Assembly (NCBI GenBank): GCA_003265685.1
Contig: KZ836126.1
Location: 1 to 37,384 of the forward strand
DNA: 37,384 nucleotides
Source of the DNA: Piscinibacter caeni
Lineage (GTDB): Bacteria; Pseudomonadota; Gammaproteobacteria; Burkholderiales; Burkholderiaceae_C
Direction: 5' to 3'
This document shows, piece after piece, positions 9,118 through 17,032 of this stretch. Position 1 is the first letter of the stretch; each line of letters begins with the position of its first letter. A model generated the notes under the pieces. The model did no database searches, was not told the DNA's origin, and saw nothing but the letters and a program-made list of their open reading frames with translations. The translations under genes were made by a program, and so were the position numbers.

Positions 9118-9212
9118 GTTCTTGTCCTCCCTCGGCCGATCATGCGTGCGCGACACCGCCCGGCCGTTGACAGCCCTCAACCCACCGGCGCCGCCGCCGG
9201 CGATGTGGCGAG

Positions 9213-10391
9213 CTACCCGCCCGAGGGGGCCGTCGTCCCGGCCAATGGCCGCTGCCGCCAGGCCAGCAGTGCGCCCAGCGCCAGCAGGGCGGCCGAGAGC
9301 ACGAAGCCGCGCTGCAGCCCGCCGGCGCCGTCGGCCACGCGGCCGACCAGGCCGGGGCCGACGATCTGCCCGGCCGCGAACACGATCGTGAAGGCCGCGA
9401 TGCCGCCCGGCCAGGCGGCCGGCGGCAGGTTGTGCCGCACCAGCGCGGTGGAGGCCGCCACCACCGACAGGAACACCGCGCCGAACAGCGCGCCCGACAG
9501 CGCCACCACCAGCGGCTGCGTGCCCAGCACCGGCAGCAGCGTGGCCAGCGCGAGCAGCGCGTTGAGCAGCGCCATCGGCACCCCGCCGCGCTGGCGCTGC
9601 AGCAGCCCGGCCCACAGCCAGGACGAGGCGATCACCCCGGCCCCGAGCAGCATGTAGAAGGCGCTGATCGCGACCGTGCCCAGGCCCTGCTCGCGCAGCA
9701 GCGTGACGATGAAGGTCATGTAGCCGATGTAGCCGAGGCCGAAGCAGCCGTAGCCGGCCAAGCCGAAGGCGAAGTCGCGCGGGCGCCAGCCCAGCGCCGC
9801 CGCGGCGGCGCCGGCCGGCGCGCCGTCCACGCCGCGCGTGCCGGCAGCCATCGCCAGCGTGGCCAGCAGCGCGAGCGCCGCCAGCGCCTGCCAGGCCGCG
9901 GGCCAGGGCAGCGGCGGCGCGATCAGCGCCGAGGCGATGATGCCGGCGCCGGTGCCGCCGTAGTACAGCCCGAGCACCAGCGCCGGCCGCAGACCGCCGC
10001 CCTGCCCGAGCCGCGCCGCCAGCAGGCCGCCGGAGACGAAGGTGGCCGCGCTCGCCAGCCCGGTCAGGCCGCGCAGCGCGTACAGCGCGGCGTCGTGGCG
10101 CACCAGGCCGTGCGCGGCCAGCAGCAGCGCGCTGCCCCAGCCGCCGGCCAGCAGCAGGGTGCGCGCGTCCCAGCGCGCCAGCGCGCGCGGCGCGAGCAGC
10201 GCGCCGGCCAGGTAGCCGGCCGCATTGACGGTGTTCATCGCGCCGGCGGTGAAGTAGCTCCAGCCCAGGTCGGCGCGCATCGGCGGCAGCAGCAGCGCGT
10301 AGGCAAAGCGCGCCAGCCCGAGCGAGACCGCGGCGCCGAGCGCGAGCGCCAGCGCGGCGAGCAGCGTGCGCCGGGCGTCGGTGTCGTTCAT
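9213..10391 (-). CDS. YbfB/YjiJ-family MFS transporter
   Basis: A 392-residue inner-membrane protein with about 12 hydrophobic segments. The N-terminal LARFAYALLLPPMRADLGWS followed by AGAMNTVNAAGYLAGALL is the characteristic start of the YbfB/YjiJ (MFS_4) family. Later marks include LGYIGYMTFIVTLLREQGLG and the C-terminal FAAGQIVGPGLVGRVADGAGGLQRGF. The substrate of this family is not established; members are usually annotated as putative efflux carriers. The start ATG (10391-10389) overlaps the stop of the upstream HAD phosphatase gene (ATGA), so the two are translationally coupled. Reading frames extending further upstream run into the phosphatase gene and are not real starts. Confidence 0.88.
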   Translation of the reverse strand: MNDTDARRTLLAALALALGAAVSLGLARFAYALLLPPMRADLGWSYFTAGAMNTVNAAGYLAGALLAPRALARWDARTLLLAGGWGSALLLAAHGLVRHDAALYALRGLTGLASAATFVSGGLLAARLGQGGGLRPALVLGLYYGGTGAGIIASALIAPPLPWPAAWQALAALALLATLAMAAGTRGVDGAPAGAAAAALGWRPRDFAFGLAGYGCFGLGYIGYMTFIVTLLREQGLGTVAISAFYMLLGAGVIASSWLWAGLLQRQRGGVPMALLNALLALATLLPVLGTQPLVVALSGALFGAVFLSVVAASTALVRHNLPPAAWPGGIAAFTIVFAAGQIVGPGLVGRVADGAGGLQRGFVLSAALLALGALLAWRQRPLAGTTAPSGG

Positions 10392-11185
10392 CCGCGCGCG
10401 GCCAGCAGCGCGGCGGCGAACTCGGCGAAGCCGGCGCCGCGTGCGCCCGCGGTGATCCAGGCCGGCCAGACCTGCAGCTGCGCCGCGAAGTCGCGCAGGT
10501 TCGCGACGCCGACCGAGCAGGGGAACTGCGCGAACATCACCTGGTCGTTGGTCGAGTCGCCGACGTAGGCCCAGCGCGCCGTCTCGTCGTCGAGGCTGCG
10601 GCCGAGCAGGCGCCGGACGATCCAGCGCGCGCCCGCCAGCTTGTCGTGCGTGCCGAACCAGCCGTTGACGTGGATCGAGCTGACGGTCGCGTTCATGCCC
10701 CCGGCGCGCATCAGCGCCACCACCTGCGCGATGCGCGCCGCGTCGAGCGCGGCGAACTCGGCGTGGTCGACCGCGATGTCGGTGACGCGCCCGGCACTGT
10801 CGCGCGCCAGCGTCGCGCCGGGCACCTCGGCGAGCACGCGCTGCGCCACCTCGGCGAGCCTGACCGCGTTGCGCGCGCGGGTCGCCTCGTCCTGCAGGTA
10901 CTCGGTCTGCAGCGCGCCCTGCGCGTCGCGGAACAGCGCCACCGCGCCGTTCTCGGCCACGATCGCGCGCACCGGCCAGGCCTGCGCGAACGGCACGCTC
11001 CAGCCCATCGGCCGGCCGGTGACGGCAATCACCGGCAGGCCCGCGGCGTCGAGCCGCTCGAGCGCGGCCAGCGCCGCGGGTTCGATCGCGCCGTCGCGCG
11101 TCAGCGTGTCGTCGATGTCGGTCAGAACCCCGGCAAGGCCCGCCAGCACGGCACGGGGACAGTCGGCAAGCGGTCGGACGGGCAT
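10388..11185 (-). CDS. HAD-superfamily (subfamily IIB) phosphatase
   Basis: A 265-residue cytoplasmic protein. Motif I is LTDIDDTLTRDG with nucleophile D23 and general acid D25. Motif II is VIAVTGRPMGW, and motif IV is YVGDSTNDQVMF. A Cof/IIB-type cap lies between them (AIVAENGAVALFRD, and VSSIHVNGWFGTHDKLAGARWI, where the lysine is motif III). This layout resembles sugar-phosphate phosphatases such as mannosyl-3-phosphoglycerate, trehalose-6-phosphate or sucrose-phosphate phosphatases; the substrate is not assignable. The ATG at 11185 was chosen because a further upstream GTG or ATG would run into the divergent thioesterase promoter region. It is the first gene of a two-gene unit with the MFS transporter. 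Confidence 0.8.
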   Translation of the reverse strand: MPVRPLADCPRAVLAGLAGVLTDIDDTLTRDGAIEPAALAALERLDAAGLPVIAVTGRPMGWSVPFAQAWPVRAIVAENGAVALFRDAQGALQTEYLQDEATRARNAVRLAEVAQRVLAEVPGATLARDSAGRVTDIAVDHAEFAALDAARIAQVVALMRAGGMNATVSSIHVNGWFGTHDKLAGARWIVRRLLGRSLDDETARWAYVGDSTNDQVMFAQFPCSVGVANLRDFAAQLQVWPAWITAGARGAGFAEFAAALLAARG

Positions 11186-11235
11186 CGCGCGAGTCTCGCA
11201 TGCGCTCACAATCCGCCTGCCCCGGAGGAAACACG

Positions 11236-11739
11236 ATGGACCTGCCCGCCCACCAGCTGACGATGACGGTGCTGATGACACCCGACACGGCCAACTTCGC
11301 CGGCAACGTGCACGGCGGCACGATCCTGAAGCTGCTCGACCAGGTGGCCTATGCCTGCGCCAGCCGCTACGCCGGGCGCTACGTGGTGACGCTGTCGGTC
11401 GACCAGGTGATGTTCCGCCAGCCGGTGCACGTGGGCGAGCTGGTCACCTTCCTGGCCAGCGTCAACCACACCGGCACCTCGTCGATGGAGATCGGCATCA
11501 AGGTGATCGCCGAGGACATCCGCACCCAGGTCGTGCGCCACGTCAACAGCTGCTTCTTCACGATGGTGGCGGTGGACGACGATCGCAAGCCGGTGCCGGT
11601 GCCGCCGCTGCGCCCGTTCACGCCCGACGAGAAGCGCCGCCACGCCGCAGCGCAGGTGCGCCGCCAGCTGCGGCAGGAGTTGAACCAGCGCTACGAGGCG
11701 CTCCACGCGGTACCGGGCCCCGCTTCGACCCACCCCTAG
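11236..11739 (+). CDS. Hotdog-fold acyl-CoA thioesterase (YciA/ACOT type)
   Basis: A 167-residue protein preceded by a clear ribosome binding site, CGGAGGAAACACG, directly upstream of ATG 11236. The fold signature is GNVHGGTILKLLDQVAYACA, with N24, H26 and D35 in the positions used by YciA-type thioesterases, followed by VTLSVDQVMFRQPVHVGELV and SSMEIGIKVIAED. The length suits a single hotdog domain with a charged C-terminal helix (RRHAAAQVRRQLRQELNQRY). It hydrolyses acyl-CoA thioesters in the cytoplasm; chain-length preference cannot be read. It is divergent from the HAD phosphatase, with 50 bp between starts. An upstream in-frame ATG at 11200 has no ribosome binding site and was rejected. 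Confidence 0.9.
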   Translation: MDLPAHQLTMTVLMTPDTANFAGNVHGGTILKLLDQVAYACASRYAGRYVVTLSVDQVMFRQPVHVGELVTFLASVNHTGTSSMEIGIKVIAEDIRTQVVRHVNSCFFTMVAVDDDRKPVPVPPLRPFTPDEKRRHAAAQVRRQLRQELNQRYEALHAVPGPASTHP

Positions 11740-11837
11740 TTGCCTCGCCTCGCGGGTTTGCCCCGAGTCGGTCCCGGGCCGGTCGGTCCACCCTCTTCGT
11801 CGTACCGGCGCCGTGACGCCGGGCAGGAGGGATTTCC

Positions 11838-14645
11838 ATGGCCACCGTCACCGCCAGCGCGAACTTCAGCAACGTCGACGTCGAGATCAGCGAATGGGTG
11901 AATCCCGCCGTCACCCCGGGCTTCTTCGACAACGCCAACTTCGTCGCGCCGTCGGGCAGCGTCTACCAGGACTATGCGCAGTCGCTGTTCACCACCGATA
12001 ACTACCGCACCGTGTGGGCCGGCACCGGGCTGGCCTGGAATGCGGGCAACCACACGCTGACGGCCGGCACGATCAGCGGCATCTTCGGCCAGAACCTGGT
12101 GGGCGGGAACTGGGTCACCGAGTTCTCGATCGAGGGCTTCAGCGTCGCCGCCACGCTGGTGTCGGCCGCGCTGAACAGCACCGGCACCGCCGACGACCGC
12201 ACGCTGATCGCGTCCGTCTTCGCCGGCGCCGACACGTTCAACCTGTCGGGCGAGGCCGACACCGTCGACGGTTACGCCGGCAACGACACGCTCAACGGCA
12301 ACGGCGGCAACGACCTGCTGCAGGGCGGCACCGGCAATGACCGCGTCAACGGCGGCACCGGCACCGACTGGGCCGTGTACCGGGATGCCGGCGCCGCGGT
12401 GCGCGTGGTGCTGGGGGCGGCGGGCGCGCAGAACACCGTCGGCGCCGGCAGCGACACGCTGGTGAGCATCGAGGGCGTGTTGGGCAGCGCGTTCGCCGAC
12501 ACGCTGAGCGGCTCGAGCGGCAACGGCGTGTTCGAGCTGTTCTCCGGCGGCGCCGGCAACGACACCATCAACGGCGGCGTGATCAGCGACACCGTCAACT
12601 ACACCGACGGCAACCAGGTCGAGTACTGGCCGACGGCCGCCAGTGGCGTCAACGTCAACCTGAAGACCGGCATCGCGAGCGACGGCCAGGGCGGCACTGA
12701 CCGCCTGATCAACATCGACTTCGTGATCGGCACCGGCTTCAACGACACGATGACCGGCAGCGACGGCACGCTGTTCGAGGCCTTCACCGGCCTGGGCGGC
12801 AACGACAGCTTCAACGGCGGCAGCCTCGCCAACGGCAGCGCACGCATCAACTACAACAGCTCGCCGGCGGCGGTGATCGTCGACCTGCTGGCCGGCAGCG
12901 CACAGGATGGCTACGGCAGCGTCGACACCTTCACCAACATCAACTTCGTGCGCGGCTCGAACTTCAACGACACGCTGCGCGGCTCGAACGCCACGACCTA
13001 CAGCGAGAGCTTCGAGGGCCGCGCCGGCAACGACCTGATCGACGGCCGCGGCGGCATCGACCAGGCCCGCTACGACAACGCGGCCGCGGCGGTCAACGCC
13101 AGCCTGGTCAGCGGCAGCGCGAGCGGCGGCGACGGCGTCGACACCCTGCTGAACATCGAGAACCTGCGCGGCTCGGCCTTCAACGACACGCTGACCGGCA
13201 ACGCCGGCGACAACGCGCTCGACGGCCGCGCCGGCAACGACACCTTGAGCGGCGGCGAAGGCGACGACACCTTCACCGGCGGCGCCGGCAACGACAACCT
13301 GGTCGGCGGCACGCAGCTGACCTTCGACTACGTCAGCTACACCAGTGCCGGCAGCGCGGTGACGGTCAACCTCGGCACCGGCACGGCCAGCAGCAGCACC
13401 GAGGGCACAGATGCGCTGAGCGGCATCGAGGGCGTGTTCGGCAGCGCCTTCGCCGAGGCACTGACGGGCAACGGCAGCAACAACTACCTGCGCGGGAATG
13501 GCGGCGCGGACACCCTCAACGGCGGCGCCGGCACCGACATCGCCGACTACTCCACCGCCAGCGCCGCTGTCACGGTTGATCTGCAGGCCGGCACCGGCAT
13601 CGCGCCGGACGGCACCGATGTGCTGAGCGCGATCGAGAGCGCCTTCGGCTCGGCCTACAACGACATCCTGCGCGGCGATGGCGGGGCCAACTCGCTGCGC
13701 GGCCGCACCGGCAACGACACGCTGGACGGCCGCGGCGGCTTCGACCGCGCCGACTACCGCTCGGCCGCCGGCGCGGTGACCGTCAGCCTGGTGAGCAACA
13801 CCAGCAGCGGGGCGGACGGCAACGACACGCTGATCAGCATCGAGGACGTGCGCGGCTCCGAGTTCTACGCCGACCGCCTGACCGGCAGCAGCGCCGGCAA
13901 CATCCTCGACGGCATGGGCGGCAACGACACGCTCTCCGGCGGCGCGGGCAACGACACCCTGGTCGGCGGTGACGGCAACGACTCGCTCGTGGGCGGCAGC
14001 GGCAGCGACACGCTGCAGGGCGGCAACGGCAACGACATCTACGTCGTGGCCGCCGGCGACACGGTCAGCGAGACCGGCACCGTGGCCAGCACGGCTGACC
14101 AGGTGCGCAGCAGCGTGACCTGGACGCTGGGCGCGAACCTGGAACGCCTGGTGCTGACCGGCAGCACCGCGATCAACGGCACCGGCAACTCGCTGGCCAA
14201 TGTGCTCACCGGCAACGCGGCCGCGAACGTGCTGTCCGGCGGGGCGCGCAACGACACGCTCAGCGGCGGCGCCGGCAACGATGTGCTGGTCGGCGGGGCC
14301 GGCAACGACAGCCTGATCGGCGGGGCGGGGCTGGACAGCTTCCGCTTCAACACCGCGCTGTCGGCCACGACCAACGTCGACCGGGTGGCCGATTTCGTCG
14401 CGGCCGACGATCGCTTCCAGCTCGACGACTTGGTGTTCGCGGGCATCGGCCCGACCGGCACGCTCGCCACGGGAGCGTTCCGGCTCGGCACCGGGGCCGG
14501 CGACGCGAACGACCGCATCGTCTACAACAGCGCGACGGGCCAGCTCTTCTTCGATGCCGACGGCAACGGCGCCGGCGCGCAGGTGCTGTTCGCGACGCTG
14601 ACGGCCGGTACCGCGGTGACGGCGTCGGATTTCGTGATCATCTGA
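11838..14645 (+). CDS. Large RTX calcium-binding protein (type I secretion substrate)
   Basis: A 935-residue acidic protein with start ATG 11838 behind GGCAGGAGGGATTTCC. There is no N-terminal signal peptide. Residues 1-136 form a domain I do not recognise. RTX nonapeptides (GGxGxDxLx type, often GNDTL) occur in four groups: about 137-178, 454-492, 684-736 and 792-838. Between residues 177 and 683 there are seven copies of a roughly 48-residue unit of the type DxxxY...AVxVxL...TDxLxxIExxxGSxFxDxLxG. The C-terminus has FFDADGNGAGAQVLFATL and ends SDFVII, a typical C-terminal type I secretion signal. Expected fate: export by an ABC/MFP/OMP complex and calcium-dependent folding outside the cell. 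No enzymatic domain is visible, so an adhesin or matrix role is possible. No type I transporter gene is in the window. It shares a terminator-like hairpin with the convergent RTX gene. Confidence 0.87.
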   Translation: MATVTASANFSNVDVEISEWVNPAVTPGFFDNANFVAPSGSVYQDYAQSLFTTDNYRTVWAGTGLAWNAGNHTLTAGTISGIFGQNLVGGNWVTEFSIEGFSVAATLVSAALNSTGTADDRTLIASVFAGADTFNLSGEADTVDGYAGNDTLNGNGGNDLLQGGTGNDRVNGGTGTDWAVYRDAGAAVRVVLGAAGAQNTVGAGSDTLVSIEGVLGSAFADTLSGSSGNGVFELFSGGAGNDTINGGVISDTVNYTDGNQVEYWPTAASGVNVNLKTGIASDGQGGTDRLINIDFVIGTGFNDTMTGSDGTLFEAFTGLGGNDSFNGGSLANGSARINYNSSPAAVIVDLLAGSAQDGYGSVDTFTNINFVRGSNFNDTLRGSNATTYSESFEGRAGNDLIDGRGGIDQARYDNAAAAVNASLVSGSASGGDGVDTLLNIENLRGSAFNDTLTGNAGDNALDGRAGNDTLSGGEGDDTFTGGAGNDNLVGGTQLTFDYVSYTSAGSAVTVNLGTGTASSSTEGTDALSGIEGVFGSAFAEALTGNGSNNYLRGNGGADTLNGGAGTDIADYSTASAAVTVDLQAGTGIAPDGTDVLSAIESAFGSAYNDILRGDGGANSLRGRTGNDTLDGRGGFDRADYRSAAGAVTVSLVSNTSSGADGNDTLISIEDVRGSEFYADRLTGSSAGNILDGMGGNDTLSGGAGNDTLVGGDGNDSLVGGSGSDTLQGGNGNDIYVVAAGDTVSETGTVASTADQVRSSVTWTLGANLERLVLTGSTAINGTGNSLANVLTGNAAANVLSGGARNDTLSGGAGNDVLVGGAGNDSLIGGAGLDSFRFNTALSATTNVDRVADFVAADDRFQLDDLVFAGIGPTGTLATGAFRLGTGAGDANDRIVYNSATGQLFFDADGNGAGAQVLFATLTAGTAVTASDFVII
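12366..13886 (+). repeat. Seven degenerate copies of a ~48-residue module inside the RTX protein
   Basis: Seven imperfect in-frame units begin at DWAVYRDAGAAVRVVL (residue 177) and continue with copies starting DTVNYTDG, ARINYNSS, DQARYDNA, DYVSYTSA, DIADYSTA and DRADYRSA (residue 636). Each ends near a GSxFxDxLxG motif that leads into an RTX turn. The copies have diverged at the DNA level, pointing to old duplication rather than recent expansion. One related unit (DTVSYRDAGAAVTASL) also occurs in the neighbouring RTX protein. Confidence 0.75.
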
Positions 14646-14670
14646 GGCGCCCCCGGCGGGGCCGCCTCAG
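14642..14670. terminator. Bidirectional hairpin containing both stop codons of the convergent RTX genes
   Basis: A near-perfect inverted repeat: C14642-G14670, then seven pairs from T14643-A14669 to G14649-C14663, one C/C mismatch (14650/14662), four more C-G pairs (14651-14654 with 14658-14661) and a 3-nt GGC loop. The left end is the TGA stop of the first RTX gene and the right end is the complement of the TGA stop of the second. There is no U tract on either strand, so strength as an intrinsic terminator is uncertain. The geometry fits a shared bidirectional terminator. Confidence 0.7.
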
Positions 14671-16781
14671 CCGAACAGCATCACGTCCGCCACGCTCGTG
14701 GCCGCGGTGCCGCTCAGCAGCGCGAGCAGCGTCAGCTCGCTCGCCTCGACCTGGGCGTCGGTGTCGCCCGAGCTGAACCGGTACAGCGCCGAACTGCTGC
14801 CGTTGTCGACCATGAAGAGCGCATCCTGCCCGAGCGCATACGCGCTCATCGCGCTGCCGATGCGCGCCGCGGCGCTGGCGGCCGTGATCGCGCCGGCGAT
14901 GTTGCCGCCGACGATCACCAGCTCGGCCGAGGGCGCGAAGCCGCCCGGGCCGCTGACGCGGACCGCGCCCTCGAGCAGCGCATCGCCGTCGCCGACTGGC
15001 AGGCGCGTGCGGTCGATCATCAGTGTGTCGGTGCCGCTGACGAAGTCGGTGATCGTGTCGCTGCCGACCGTGTCCCGCAGCACGAAGCCGTCGGCCCCGG
15101 CGCCACCGGTCAGGCGGTCGCTGCCGGCGCCGCCGTCGAGCCGGTTGGCGCCGGCGTTGCCGGTCAGGCGGTCGGCGAAGCGCGATCCGACCAGGCGCTC
15201 GATGCCCAGCAGCGTGTCCAGCCCCGATCCGCCGGTGGCCTGTGCCGCGCTGGTCGCGAGCGAGGCCGTGACCGCCGCGCCGGCGTCGCGGTACGACACG
15301 GTGTCGATGCCGCCCAGGCCGTCGAGCACGTTGTCGCCGGCGCCGGCGTAGAGCACGTTGGCCAGCGCATTGCCGGTGCCGTTGGCGGCGGACGCGCTGA
15401 GCAGACGCAGGTTCTCGACCGCGCCCAGCCGCTGCAGCGAGTAGCCGGTCCAGGCCCAGACGGTGTCGGTGCCGCCGGCGGCCAGCTCGCTGACCACGTC
15501 CTGCACGCTGTCGACGATGTAGGTGTCGTTGCCGGCCGCGCCGATCAGCGTGTCCCTGCCGGAGTAACCGTCCAGCGTGTCGGCGCCGGCGGCACCCTGC
15601 AGGCGGTCGTCGTAGCGCGTGCCGACGACCGAGAAGCGCTCGACGCCGTTGAACCGGATCTCGAGGCCGTCGGCCCGGGCGTAGCCGGCGCCTCCGCCGA
15701 ACTGCACCAGTTCGACGGTGGCGGACAGGTCCCCCAGGCGCGACAGGTCCAGGTGCAGGGTGTCGCTGCCGACCCCGCCGTCGAGCACCGGCGAGCCGCT
15801 GGGCGAGTCGAGGCCGGAGCGTTCCCAGGACCATTCGAGGCGGTCGTTGCCGGCGTCGCCGTAGGCGTCGCTGCGGCCGTGCACGCGCAGCAGGTCGTCG
15901 CCGTCGCCGCCGCGCATCCGGCCGGCGGCGAAGCTCGGGTCGGGCGTGAGGTAGCCGCTGTCGAGCGTGTCGTTGCCGAGGCCGCCGAGCAGCAGGTCGT
16001 GGCCGAAGGAATCCTGCAGCACGTCGTTGCCGGCGCTGCCGTCGAGCGTGTCGACGGCCAGGTCGGCGCCGCCGGCCAGCGAGTCGTTGCCGCCGCCGCC
16101 GACCAGCCGGTCCGCCCCGTCGCCGCCGAACAGCGTGTCGGCGCCGAGGTCGCCCGCCATCGAGTCGTTGCCGGCCCCGCCGTCGAGGCTGTCGTTGCCG
16201 TCCCCGCCGCGCAGCGTGTCGTTGCCGGCGATGCCGCGCAGCGTGTCGTGGCCGGCGGCGCCGGCGATCGAGTCGTTGCCGTACCAGCCGGCCAGGGTCT
16301 CGCCGGCGCTGCTGCCGGCGAGCGTGAGTGGCGCCGACTCGATCGTGAAGTTGAGCTGGTAGCGCCCGGAGCCGGACTGCCCGTAGGCCCACAGCGAGAC
16401 GTAGAAGTCGCCGCTGGCCTGTGCCGTGTAGGTGATGTACGGATCGTAGCCCCCCACCGAGCCGTTGTCCGCCACGCCGGAGTCGTCCGACTCCGCGAGC
16501 CGGTTCAGCGCCGCGTCGCCGAGCCAGAGCACCGTGTCCACGTCGGAGGTGCCGGGCAGGCCGTTGTCGACGTCGAGCGTGAGGACGTCGCCGGCGCGCA
16601 GCTGGAGGCGGAACACGTCGACATCGCTGGGGGTCGCGAGCGAGCCCTCGAGAATGAGGCTCGGCAGGCTGCTGCTGAACACGCCCCGCGTCAGCGCCTC
16701 GGGGCTGGCGACCTCCAGCGGCAGGGACATCGCGGCGAAGCTCCAGTCGTTGGGCTCGCCGATCTCTCCGATGCTGCTCAT
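14667..16781 (-). CDS. RTX calcium-binding protein with N-terminal PPC-like domain
   Basis: A 704-residue protein. ATG 16781 follows an AGGAGG at ideal spacing; the in-frame ATG 21 nt further upstream lies before that site. No signal peptide is present. Residues about 45-150 match a bacterial pre-peptidase C-terminal (PPC) beta-sandwich: SDVDVFRLQLRAGDVLTLDV, TVLWLGDAALNRLAESDDSG and GDFYVSLWAYG. RTX nonapeptides run from about 164 to 235 (GGDGNDSLDGGAGNDSMAG) and recur near 350-400 and 540-570. A TDTVW...Y.L..LGAVENLRL motif, also present in the other RTX protein, lies between. The last 130 residues look like a type I secretion tail. Predicted role: secreted calcium-binding protein, perhaps binding carbohydrate or surface polymers through PPC. 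It converges on the first RTX gene and is divergent from the metalloprotease gene, so the three may be co-regulated. Confidence 0.85.
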   Translation of the reverse strand: MSSIGEIGEPNDWSFAAMSLPLEVASPEALTRGVFSSSLPSLILEGSLATPSDVDVFRLQLRAGDVLTLDVDNGLPGTSDVDTVLWLGDAALNRLAESDDSGVADNGSVGGYDPYITYTAQASGDFYVSLWAYGQSGSGRYQLNFTIESAPLTLAGSSAGETLAGWYGNDSIAGAAGHDTLRGIAGNDTLRGGDGNDSLDGGAGNDSMAGDLGADTLFGGDGADRLVGGGGNDSLAGGADLAVDTLDGSAGNDVLQDSFGHDLLLGGLGNDTLDSGYLTPDPSFAAGRMRGGDGDDLLRVHGRSDAYGDAGNDRLEWSWERSGLDSPSGSPVLDGGVGSDTLHLDLSRLGDLSATVELVQFGGGAGYARADGLEIRFNGVERFSVVGTRYDDRLQGAAGADTLDGYSGRDTLIGAAGNDTYIVDSVQDVVSELAAGGTDTVWAWTGYSLQRLGAVENLRLLSASAANGTGNALANVLYAGAGDNVLDGLGGIDTVSYRDAGAAVTASLATSAAQATGGSGLDTLLGIERLVGSRFADRLTGNAGANRLDGGAGSDRLTGGAGADGFVLRDTVGSDTITDFVSGTDTLMIDRTRLPVGDGDALLEGAVRVSGPGGFAPSAELVIVGGNIAGAITAASAAARIGSAMSAYALGQDALFMVDNGSSSALYRFSSGDTDAQVEASELTLLALLSGTAATSVADVMLFG

Positions 16782-17032
16782 GGACTGCCCTCCTGGCTGC
16801 ACCCTACCGCCGCGCCGGTGGTGCGGTGCCGCCAGCGTACGCGGGCCGGCGCGCGGTGGCCACGGCAGTCGCCCGTACCCGGCACCGGATCCCCGGCGTC
16901 GCGCCGAAGCTAGGGGTGGTGCCGCCGCCGCGGCAGCGCAAGATCGCCGCCGACGGGTGGCCGGCGCGGCCCGTCGATGCTCCTGTTGCGCCGGATCGCT
17001 GCCCCGCAGCGCGCCCCCACAGGAGGTCCGTC
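16782..17032. promoter_or_regulatory. Divergent intergenic region between RTX and metalloprotease genes
   Basis: This is the longest gap in the window (251 bp), between divergently transcribed genes. It holds both ribosome binding sites: AGGAGGG just before the RTX start (minus strand) and AGGAGG at 17021-17026 before the metalloprotease. I cannot point to convincing promoter hexamers. The CTAGGGGTGG around 16910-16920 is one of the few less GC-biased spots. The frame open across this gap has no coding character. Confidence 0.4.

Noticed and set aside
9167-9180. TTGACAGCCCTCAA as a promoter -35 or operator before the DUF3857 gene
   Set aside because: There is no -10 at proper spacing on the minus strand, and TTGA/TCAA half-sites are too short to be meaningful.
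11740-11837. CGGTCCCGGGCCG as a terminator after the thioesterase gene
   Set aside because: The palindrome leaves no loop and has no U tract; it is probably chance in GC-rich DNA.
11838-16781. Regularly spaced short DNA repeats that could suggest a CRISPR or tandem-repeat array
   Set aside because: The repeats are in frame, degenerate and encode GGxGxD RTX turns; there are no identical repeats with unique spacers.
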